A DNA stretch of 64,000 nt from Cutibacterium granulosum (GTDB taxonomy: Bacteria; Actinomycetota; Actinomycetes; Propionibacteriales; Propionibacteriaceae): NCBI RefSeq assembly GCF_900186975.1, contig NZ_LT906441.1, forward strand, positions 1,426,001-1,490,000. Direction: 5' to 3'. The notes under the pieces were generated by a model. That model was given only the letters and a program-made list of their open reading frames with translations. It ran no database searches and was not told the origin of the DNA. Of this stretch, positions 16,563 through 23,136 are shown piece by piece (position 1 is the first letter of the stretch; the number at the start of each line of letters is the position of its first letter). A program made the position numbers and the translations under genes.

Positions 16563-17762
16563 TCACGCGTGTGGGGCGGGGCCACCAAACATGATCTCGT
16601 CCCAACTGGGGATCGAGGCGCGCTTGCGGCGTTTGCGTGACTGCTTCTTCCTGGTCTGGCCTGGCTTGGGACCCTTCGTGGAATTCTTGTCGTCATCGGG
16701 GGTCGCGGAGTCCTTGTCGGGGGTTGTGTCGCTGCCCGATGCATCATGTTCCGCTACTTGCCCCTGGGTGGACCCGGTGTCTGCGGCGTCGTCCTCGTTC
16801 GTTACCTGTTCGGCGGTCGTGCTCGAGTCGTCGTCGGGATCCGATGTGGCGGTGGCGCTCATGGGGGAGTTGAGGCCTTCGTAGATGTTGACCGAATCCT
16901 CCTGGAAACCAGCCACGGCCTCGTACAGGGCGTCCATCTGGCTGTCGGTCGAGGGAACGAAGTCGTAGACCCCGTTGGTCGACGTCATGCCGGGGATCGT
17001 CGGGTTCGACGACGTGGGGGCGTCGGCCTGCTCGGTGCTCGAGGCAATGTCCTGCTCTGCCTCATCGGAGTGCTGGTCGTGGTCCGTGGTTGTCCGGGGG
17101 CGTTGTGCTGCACGGCGGGTGTCGGCTGCACCGCCAGGTTGGCCCACCTGGTCGGCTTCGCCCGTGCCAGGTGCCTCGGGTTGGCCCAGCAGGCCGGCGA
17201 AGAAGTGTCGGTCCGCCGACTCACTCACCGCTCGTACGATTGCCAGCTCGTCGTTGAGATCGACGGTGGGTTCCTCGTCAGGGTTCTCGGTCTCGCGGGT
17301 GCGGGACGCCGAGACCCGGTCATCGGTGAGCCACCGGGCTCCAGCATCCAGTGGGCGCGAGCGGCGAGTGTGCTGGTCGAATCGGAAGGTTGCCACATGC
17401 GACTGGGGGTCGTCGGACAGTGGATCGGCGGGGCCCTGTTCTCCGTGCCATCGAGCGCAGACCTCCCAGGATCGATCCGCGAGACGACGTGCACTCCAGG
17501 TGAGATCGTCGGGATCGAAACCGACCTTGGTGGCCACTCGATCGACGACCGAGCGCAGACTGCGTCGTGACGAGGGATTGTTGCGATGCCGAATCGGACC
17601 GTCCAGAGCAGTGCTGACGACGTGGTCCAGCTCGGCGAGCACTGGCACGGCAAAGGGTTCGACATCCTCCACGGACACACCAGCCTCGTCAGCGACGTCT
17701 GCCACGCGTGCGCCACTGCGGATGCGCGCCTGAATCTCGCGTGGGCTGAGTGCACTGTCCAT
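16563..17762 (-). CDS. sepH: Septation protein SepH (DUF3071), short N-terminus
   Basis: A 399-residue cell-division protein. The recognisable part is the N-terminal helix-turn-helix region SPREIQARIRSGARVADVAD followed by a conserved block (DDLTWSARRLADRSWEV, ARW, ATFRFD). The rest, from about residue 165, is low-complexity, acidic and Thr/Ser/Gln-rich, ending in a basic patch RKKQSRKRRKRAS and the short tail SWDEIMFGGP that marks SepH C-termini. SepH binds FtsZ and promotes Z-ring assembly in Streptomyces. The Streptomyces protein, as I recall it, has about 60 residues before the HTH; here they are absent. GAGAGG six bases before the ATG supports the start. Confidence 0.85.
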   Translation of the reverse strand: MDSALSPREIQARIRSGARVADVADEAGVSVEDVEPFAVPVLAELDHVVSTALDGPIRHRNNPSSRRSLRSVVDRVATKVGFDPDDLTWSARRLADRSWEVCARWHGEQGPADPLSDDPQSHVATFRFDQHTRRSRPLDAGARWLTDDRVSASRTRETENPDEEPTVDLNDELAIVRAVSESADRHFFAGLLGQPEAPGTGEADQVGQPGGAADTRRAAQRPRTTTDHDQHSDEAEQDIASSTEQADAPTSSNPTIPGMTSTNGVYDFVPSTDSQMDALYEAVAGFQEDSVNIYEGLNSPMSATATSDPDDDSSTTAEQVTNEDDAADTGSTQGQVAEHDASGSDTTPDKDSATPDDDKNSTKGPKPGQTRKKQSRKRRKRASIPSWDEIMFGGPAPHA

Positions 17763-17843
17763 CGTCAACCTCTCTTTGTCATGCAGGGTAACCGGTACCC
17801 GGGCATTCTCATCCAACCGTATATGGTTGCGTCACCACATGGC

Positions 17844-17874
17844 TTGACATGCATGTCCCCCGATCAATTTGACA
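17844..17874. promoter_or_regulatory. Palindrome and paired TTGACA boxes upstream of DUF4193/sepH
   Basis: GACATGCATGTC (17846-17857) is a perfect 12-bp palindrome overlapping a TTGACA at 17844-17849; a second TTGACA occurs at 17869-17874. Neither box has a good -10 at the usual distance on the plus strand, so I call it a candidate regulator site in a divergent promoter region rather than a defined promoter. Confidence 0.35.
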
Positions 17875-17920
17875 GGCGTGATACACATATGGCCGAACAT
17901 CAAGGTCAGGGAAGGTAACC

Positions 17921-18217
17921 ATGGCAACTGATTACGACGCCCCGCGCAAGTCCGATGAAGAGGTCCGCGAGGACTCCATCGAGGAGCTCAAGAACCATCG
18001 GAACGAGCAGAACTCCGGCAAGGTGGACCAGGACGAGGTCGAAGCTGCCGAAGCCTTCGAGCTACCAGGTGCCGACCTCTCCCACGAGGAGCTGACGGTG
18101 CGAGTACTGCCTCGTCAGAACGGTGAATTCACCTGCGCCTCCTGCTTCCTGGTGAAAGGACGCTCTCAGCTGGCCGAGGAGCGGGACGGAAAGTTCTACT
18201 GCGTCGACTGCGTCTGA
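17921..18217 (+). CDS. DUF4193 family protein
   Basis: A 98-residue acidic protein. The N-terminal half (MATDYDAPRKSDEEVREDS, then a charged linker) is typical of DUF4193; the C-terminus has FTCASCFLVKGRSQL and FYCVDCV, giving two CxxC pairs that should bind zinc or RNA polymerase-like partners. The family is confined to actinobacteria and its function is unknown. It is divergent from sepH, as in most relatives. The ATG follows GGAAGGTAACC, an acceptable ribosome binding site. Confidence 0.88.
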   Translation: MATDYDAPRKSDEEVREDSIEELKNHRNEQNSGKVDQDEVEAAEAFELPGADLSHEELTVRVLPRQNGEFTCASCFLVKGRSQLAEERDGKFYCVDCV

Positions 18218-18341
18218 GCCTTCGACGACAGCTGCGAGAGCACCAACCCTTCCAAGGCTGACGGCCTCCCATCCCGGCAGAATGTGGGGCGGGGATCTGG
18301 TGGCTGACGACCTCGATGACGGGCGTCCTCCCCAAATGTCG

Positions 18342-18375
18342 AGATGGCGAGGCGACATCATGCGTCTCGCCATCT
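18342..18375. terminator. Hairpin between DUF4193 and DUF4235
   Basis: AGATGGCGAG (18342-18351) pairs perfectly with CTCGCCATCT (18366-18375) around a 14-base loop. It lies between converging genes and could stop transcription from either side. The remaining sequence from 18218 to 18508 shows no gene. Confidence 0.55.
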
Positions 18376-18508
18376 TCTCTACCCCAGATATCCCAGATGT
18401 GCGCGATGAGTACGGATGCTGCACGGGCATCGACTCACAAGCGGTGAACGCCGGGGGTGGGCACGATTTTTCCACAACCGATTGGGTACCCGTGCGGGTG
18501 CGACAGGC

Positions 18509-18817
18509 TCAGTCGTTGTCGTCCTGCCTGCGCACTCCCACCTTCTTGCCGGTGACCGGGTTCACCAGGCTGTACTTCATCCAACGACGGTTGGTGAACC
18601 GACGCGCGATGAGCTGCGCCCCGGCAACTCCCAGGCCACTGGCCACGGCCCACGACAGTGCTCGCCCCGTGGTCTCCTCCGGGTCCTCCGCACTGGGCGG
18701 CTCGTCATCTCCGGTGACGTAGCGCCATGCCCCCTCGACGAGCTTCTGGGAGACGAGGGTGGTGACGGCACCGATGGCGCTGGCGTAGATCTTCCAAGCG
18801 ATTTTTTCGGGCTTCAT
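18509..18817 (-). CDS. DUF4235 small membrane protein
   Basis: A 102-residue protein starting MKPEKIAWKIYASAIGAV, with a central hydrophobic helix (ALSWAVASGLGVAGAQLI) and a basic C-terminus (RRFTNRRWMKY). This is the DUF4235 actinobacterial family, probably an inner-membrane protein with two short membrane-associated segments. Function unknown. TAGGAT (18825-18830, minus strand) is seven bases before the ATG and there is no Shine-Dalgarno, so the transcript is likely leaderless. It occupies the position where related genomes carry DUF3093 between DUF4193 and dut. Confidence 0.75.
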   Translation of the reverse strand: MKPEKIAWKIYASAIGAVTTLVSQKLVEGAWRYVTGDDEPPSAEDPEETTGRALSWAVASGLGVAGAQLIARRFTNRRWMKYSLVNPVTGKKVGVRRQDDND

Positions 18818-19000
18818 GGCCCCAATCCTAATGGGCGATCGACGTGTGATGTGGTTCCAGCCGAGAAACCTGCTTGCCCGGTCCTGCCCCCCGAATCGCT
18901 GTGGCATGCTTCCCGTGGGCTACACCAGTACCATGCAGATGTGCTTGGCACGGCGACGACTCTGTTCGCGGTGCCGTGCGGACTCGTCACAGGAGGCATC

Positions 19001-19432
19001 ATGATCGTTCCCAGTGTGGTTGACGATGACTCGTCGCTGCCGCGCTACGCACTGCCCGGAGACGCGGGAGCCGACCTGCGTTGTCGGGAACACGTCATTC
19101 TCCGGCCGGGGGAGCGCAGACTCGTCCCCACCGGCGTTCGAGTCGCCATCCCCGATGGGCATGTGGGGTTCGTCAACCCCAGGTCGGGGCTTGCCATCCG
19201 CACCGGTCTGTCCATCGTCAACGCTCCCGGAACCATCGACTCGGGGTACCGAGGCGAGATCAAGGTGGCGCTGGTCAACCTGGATCAGCACGAGCCCATT
19301 GAGCTCCAGGTTGGTGATCGTGTCGCGCAGCTCGTCATCGTCCCATTCGTCCATGCCCAGTTCGTCCGTGTCGACGAGCTGGACGACACCGAACGTGGCC
19401 AGGGCGGTCATGGATCCACGGGCCGCGGCTGA
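19001..19432 (+). CDS. dut: dUTP diphosphatase (dUTPase)
   Basis: A 143-residue trimeric dUTPase that converts dUTP to dUMP and PPi, keeping uracil out of DNA and supplying thymidylate synthesis. Motif 1 is GDAGADL (residues 20-26), motif 2 lies in the TGVRVAIPDG region, motif 3 is NPRSGLAIRTGLSIVNAPG with the following TIDSGYRGE, and motif 5 is the C-terminal RGQGGHGSTG that closes over the substrate. AGGAGG four bases before the ATG is a strong ribosome binding site. It is followed by DUF3710 on the same strand, the normal actinobacterial order. Confidence 0.96.
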   Translation: MIVPSVVDDDSSLPRYALPGDAGADLRCREHVILRPGERRLVPTGVRVAIPDGHVGFVNPRSGLAIRTGLSIVNAPGTIDSGYRGEIKVALVNLDQHEPIELQVGDRVAQLVIVPFVHAQFVRVDELDDTERGQGGHGSTGRG

Positions 19433-19556
19433 GGCGCCTTTGTCGGCCATGCCGCATGACGCAAACCTGCGATGAACTCTCAGGAGACCTGTCTCGCGGT
19501 CCTGGGCGTCGTCCAGCTAGAATACGCGGCGTCGCCGTAGGAAGGATTCGCAAGTC

Positions 19557-20336
19557 GTGTTCGGTCGCAAGAAGAAGAATGACGCCGTCGACGAGACGAG
19601 CCCATTTCAGCCCAAGAAGGAAGAACTGGATGAGCAACAGGATCTCGACGACGAGACGGAGTCGCACGCTCCCGGTGACGAGGACGAGGTAGAGGCTGAC
19701 CGGGAAGACTCGCGGGATGACGACGAGGTGGCTGAGCTGTACCGGCCCAACCTCGAGCGTGTCGACGGACCGTTCGACTACGAGGAGGTCGATCTCGACG
19801 CCGATGAGATCGAGCGTATCGACTTCGGATCCCTCATCCTCACTCCCTTCGAGAACATGCAGATGCAGATCCAGCTGGACCAGCAGAGCGGCGCCGTGCA
19901 GTCCCTGCTCGTCATGCAGGGCGGCAGTGCCTTGGAAGTGGCGCTCTTCGCTGCTCCATCCACTGGCCTCATCATTGATGACGTCCACCGTGACATGATG
20001 AGTGGTACTGCCTCCGAGGGAGGCGAGGCGAATGTTGGCCCCGGTCCGTTGGGAGCCGAATTGCGTCGGATCGTCCCAGTCAAGACGCCAGAAGGTCAGG
20101 AGGGCTACCACGTCTCGCGTACCTGGCTGGTCCAGGGGCCGCGGTGGCTGCTGCGTGGTGTCCTCATGGGGGAGGCCGCGTTCCAGGAGGATCTCAACGC
20201 CACGGGTCAACTGCTGTTGGAGTTCTTCTGCAATCTCGTGGTACGCCGTGACGGCTCACCACGCGTTCCGGGCGATCTCATCACCTTGCAGGTGCCCAAC
20301 CAGTTGAGAGCCGACGAACAGCAGCAACAGCAGTGA
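19557..20336 (+). CDS. DUF3710 domain protein
   Basis: A 259-residue soluble protein. The first 80 residues are highly charged (KKKN, then long Asp/Glu runs); the conserved part contains RPNLERVDGPFDYEEV, IDFGSLILTP, and a C-terminal RTWLVQGPRWLLRG with LLLEFFCNLVVRRD. These are hallmarks of DUF3710, found beside dut in nearly all actinobacteria. Function unknown. It ends in a short Gln run. TAGAAT (19518-19523) may be its -10 element; AGGAAGGA precedes the GTG. Confidence 0.88.
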   Translation: MFGRKKKNDAVDETSPFQPKKEELDEQQDLDDETESHAPGDEDEVEADREDSRDDDEVAELYRPNLERVDGPFDYEEVDLDADEIERIDFGSLILTPFENMQMQIQLDQQSGAVQSLLVMQGGSALEVALFAAPSTGLIIDDVHRDMMSGTASEGGEANVGPGPLGAELRRIVPVKTPEGQEGYHVSRTWLVQGPRWLLRGVLMGEAAFQEDLNATGQLLLEFFCNLVVRRDGSPRVPGDLITLQVPNQLRADEQQQQQ

Positions 20337-20724
20337 TCCCATGTGGTCCTGGCGCCCCTGACGGCAGTGCATCTGACCTGCATGGTGGCGCACACGTGAC
20401 TGGCTGAGCACCACACCAGCGACAGACACGGGGACCGGCCCGCATGCAACTACTGCTGATCTGCAGCCTCGGCACGTGCTGCGTTACGGCAACACCGGCT
20501 AGGGTAGGGCGCTGTGAATTGTTCCACAGGCCGTGTCGCTGCTCCCTCGACCGGAGGTGAGCAGGACGTGGGCACCGCGTCGGCCCCCATGTGGCATGCG
20601 CGACGCCAGACTCATGCCCCCGCAGTGGGTGGCGTTTCTGGCACGGTGTGCGCCCATGCGAGGTTGTCACGCCGAACAGATCACGCCATTGCTCGAAAGG
20701 TACACATCGGGATGAGGTCCAGAC
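20337..20724. other. Gap between DUF3710 and the RNA methyltransferase
   Basis: I see no supportable gene in 388 bases. Short open stretches exist on the plus strand from about 20514 but have no recognisable motif. In many actinobacteria this interval holds an OB-fold protein, DUF3159 and paired TrkA-type genes; they are not here. TAGGGT at about 20503-20508 could be a promoter element. Confidence 0.5.
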
Positions 20725-21879
20725 ATGACTTGTGATGCTCATCTTGGCCCCATTGCGCACGGCGGGTACTGCGTTGCACGGGTGGACGGTCGCGTCGTGT
20801 TCGTGCGAGGCGGACTGCCAGGTGAGGACGTGAGCATCGAGATCACCGACGATTCCCACGCATCGCACTGGTTCGCCCAGGTCGTCTCGATTCGGCACCC
20901 CAGCCCGTACCGCGTCGTGCCCCCCTGCCCCGTGGCGCAGCTGTGTGGGGGTTGTGACTTCCAGCACGTCGAGTTGGGTCAACAGCGAGAACTCAAGGGT
21001 GCGGTACTTGCCGAGCAGCTCAACCGCATCGCTGGAATCGACTGGCACGGTACGGTGCAGCCGATCCCGGGATCCGAGGATGGTCTGGGCTGGCGCACTC
21101 GTATGCAGTACAGATCCCTCGATGGCGTTCCCGCCCTGCGTGGCCACCGATCCCACAACCTCGTCGCGGTTCCCGACGACGGCTGCCCCCTTGCCCACCC
21201 TGCTGGCCGAGCTGCCGCGACTGTGGCAGCACCCCACACCCAGGACCTGCTTCTCGTCACCGTCTCGGCGGCATCGACCGATGACCCACAGGTGTCGGTC
21301 ATCAATGACGGGGAGCTGGTTCTCGGGGCCACCCCCGTCACCGAGTCGGTGGGTGATCGCCGCTGGAAGGTGGATGCCTCCGGGTTCTGGCAGGTGCATC
21401 CGCACGCTGCACAGACCCTCGGATCGGTCGTCCTGGAAGAACTCGCACCACGTCCCGGTGAGACTGCCCTGGACCTCTACTGCGGCGTGGGACTTTTCGC
21501 CGGCCTGTTGGCCGATGCCGGAGCTCGTGTCACGGGAATCGAGATCTCCAGACGAGCTGTACGGCTGGCCAGAAGGAACGTGCCCGGAGCCCGATTCATT
21601 GCTGGGCGTATGGAGCGATCCCTGGGCAGGCTGCCCCGTCGCACCAATGTCGTTGTGCTGGACCCGCCGCGTCGGGGAGCCGGGCGCAAGGTCGTCGAGG
21701 CCGTGGCTGCGACGTCACCTCGCGCCATTGCCCATGTGGCCTGCGATCCGGCAGCCCTGGCACGCGATCTCAAACTTTTTGCCGAGCAGGGCTACCGCCC
21801 CAGAACCATCCAGGCCTTTGACCTGTTCCCGATGACCCACCACGTGGAGGCAGTCGCCATCCTCGAACGAGAGGTGTGA
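20725..21879 (+). CDS. RumA/TrmA-type class I rRNA/tRNA uracil methyltransferase
   Basis: A 384-residue SAM-dependent RNA (uracil-5)-methyltransferase. An N-terminal TRAM-like beta barrel (residues 1-60) is followed by an iron-sulfur cluster site, PPCPVAQLCGGCDFQH, with the fourth Cys in DDGCPLAHP. The SAM-binding motif is LDLYCGVGLFAGLLADAGA with GIEIS after it; the catalytic motif is VVLDPPRRGAG, and the nucleophilic Cys is in HVACDPAAL. It would make m5U in rRNA or tRNA; the exact position cannot be told. GAGG eight bases before the ATG is the ribosome binding site. In related genomes it lies upstream of dxs; here glutathione peroxidase, ohrR and acn intervene. Confidence 0.88.
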   Translation: MTCDAHLGPIAHGGYCVARVDGRVVFVRGGLPGEDVSIEITDDSHASHWFAQVVSIRHPSPYRVVPPCPVAQLCGGCDFQHVELGQQRELKGAVLAEQLNRIAGIDWHGTVQPIPGSEDGLGWRTRMQYRSLDGVPALRGHRSHNLVAVPDDGCPLAHPAGRAAATVAAPHTQDLLLVTVSAASTDDPQVSVINDGELVLGATPVTESVGDRRWKVDASGFWQVHPHAAQTLGSVVLEELAPRPGETALDLYCGVGLFAGLLADAGARVTGIEISRRAVRLARRNVPGARFIAGRMERSLGRLPRRTNVVVLDPPRRGAGRKVVEAVAATSPRAIAHVACDPAALARDLKLFAEQGYRPRTIQAFDLFPMTHHVEAVAILEREV

Positions 21880-21919
21880 CTCCCAGCAGAACTCCACCGC
21901 GCAGGGGCCAAGCACCTGC

Positions 21920-21946
21920 TTGACATCAAATTAAGTTGTGTACAAT
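21920..21946 (+). promoter_or_regulatory. Promoter/operator of the gpx-ohrR pair
   Basis: TTGACATCAA (21920-21929) contains a TTGACA -35 element and the same 10-bp core as the acn operator. TACAAT (21941-21946) follows with a short 15-base spacer, as expected of a promoter whose activity depends on regulator release. TTGTGTACAA (21936-21945) is a second imperfect dyad. The AT-richness here stands out against the GC-rich surroundings. Confidence 0.5.
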
Positions 21947-21988
21947 TTTATTTGTCACTTGATTTTGAGCCCTAGGAGGCATACAGCG

Positions 21989-22531
21989 ATGAGCATCTAC
22001 GACTACAGCGTTCCCACCCCCGATGGAACCGACCTCGATCTCAAGCAGTACGAAGGCAAGGTGATCATGATCGTCAACACTGCCACCGGGTGTGGCTTCA
22101 CCCCGCAGTACGAGGACCTCGAGCAGATCTATCACGACTGCCACGACAAGGGCCTGGAGATCATCGACATACCATGCAACCAGTTCAAGGGGCAGGCGCC
22201 GGGCACCGACGAGGAGATCCATGAGTTCTGCACCCTCACGTACCACACGGAGTTTCCGCAGATGCGCAAGAGTGACGTCAACGGTGAGCATGCGCTGGAT
22301 CTCTACACCTACCTCAAGGGTCAGCGGCCCTTCGAGGGCTTCGGGCGAGGTGCCAAGGCGTTCGCCATGGGCGTCATGCTCAAGAGGATCGACAGGAACT
22401 ACAAGTCGAACCCCGACATCAAGTGGAACTTCACGAAGTTCGTCATCGACCGGGCTGGCAACGTCGTTGCGCGCTTCGAGCCCACTGCCGACATGAAGGA
22501 CGTCCGGGACTGCATCGAGGGTCTGCTGTGA
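21989..22531 (+). CDS. Glutathione peroxidase family thiol peroxidase
   Basis: A 180-residue thioredoxin-fold peroxidase that reduces hydroperoxides. The peroxidatic Cys is residue 35 in VNTATGCGFTPQY; the Gln of the catalytic site is in DIPCNQF (about 65); a candidate resolving Cys is residue 81 in IHEFCTLTY, and WNFTKF carries the conserved Trp. Bacterial Cys-type members of this family usually use thioredoxin rather than glutathione. TAGGAGG before the ATG is a strong ribosome binding site. Its stop overlaps the start of the OhrR-type regulator by four bases (GTGA), so the two are translationally coupled and the peroxidase is very probably the regulator's target. Confidence 0.92.
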   Translation: MSIYDYSVPTPDGTDLDLKQYEGKVIMIVNTATGCGFTPQYEDLEQIYHDCHDKGLEIIDIPCNQFKGQAPGTDEEIHEFCTLTYHTEFPQMRKSDVNGEHALDLYTYLKGQRPFEGFGRGAKAFAMGVMLKRIDRNYKSNPDIKWNFTKFVIDRAGNVVARFEPTADMKDVRDCIEGLL

Positions 22532-22983
22532 GCCAGGACGATCTGCTGCTCGATCGCCAACTGTGCTTCCCGCTGTATGCCTGTGCGCGGAAGGTGACTG
22601 GCGTCTACACACCGTACTTTCGCAAGTTGGGTCTGACGTACACCCAGTACATCGTCCTTCTGGCGCTGTGGGAGCACGATGACGTCTCGGTCAATGACCT
22701 GGGGCGACGGCTTCATCTGGACAGTGGAACTCTCACCCCGGTGCTCAAGAAGATGGCCACCAAGGGGTGGATCACACGGTCTCGCTGCACTCGGGACGAG
22801 CGGCGTGTACACATCCGACTCACTCCTGAGGGGCAGGCCCTGCGCGATGAGGTGAAGGACATCCCGCAGGCCGTGGGGGCATGCCTCCCGCTGAGTGAAG
22901 GGGAGGCGAAGGAGTTGCACCGGCTCCTCCACAAGATCCTCGATTCCCCTGCCGAGACGGGGGCGGTCACCTCCGCGGTGTGA
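22528..22983 (+). CDS. ohrR: OhrR-type MarR family peroxide-sensing repressor
   Basis: A 151-residue winged-helix regulator. The N-terminal LLLDRQLCFPLYACARKV contains Cys13 in the QLCF motif, the reactive Cys by which OhrR senses organic hydroperoxides; a second Cys is at 19. TYTQYIVLLALWEHDDVSV, RLHLDSGTLTPVLKKM and RDERRVHIRLT are the usual dimer, recognition helix and wing segments. Ohr is the usual partner of OhrR; here the coupled partner is a GPx-type peroxidase instead. It likely represses its own operon until oxidised. A TTGACATCAA core upstream of both this operon and aconitase suggests a shared site. Confidence 0.85.
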   Translation: MSQDDLLLDRQLCFPLYACARKVTGVYTPYFRKLGLTYTQYIVLLALWEHDDVSVNDLGRRLHLDSGTLTPVLKKMATKGWITRSRCTRDERRVHIRLTPEGQALRDEVKDIPQAVGACLPLSEGEAKELHRLLHKILDSPAETGAVTSAV

Positions 22984-23041
22984 GGATCCGATGTTCACCG
23001 ATCCATGGCGCAGGAACTCTGCGCTCCCGATGGTCGCATGG

Positions 23042-23059
23042 TATCTTGACATCAAGATA
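23042..23059. promoter_or_regulatory. Inverted repeat operator upstream of aconitase
   Basis: TATCTTGACATCAAGATA has perfect 8-bp arms around a CA centre. Its middle ten bases, TTGACATCAA, are identical to the site at the gpx-ohrR promoter. It overlaps a TTGACA and lies 78 bases before the aconitase ATG and 59 bases after the ohrR stop, which suits a MarR-family operator. Confidence 0.6.
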
Positions 23060-23136
23060 TCCTTCGGAATCGAGACGCGGTGGCGATCTCGCGCGATGAT
23101 GGAGCCAACGGTCATCTAGAGCTTGGAGTTCATTCG

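Noticed and set aside
20533-20715. A 60-codon open frame before the RNA methyltransferase
   Set aside because: No known family, no convincing ribosome site and no conserved motif; I leave it as noncoding.
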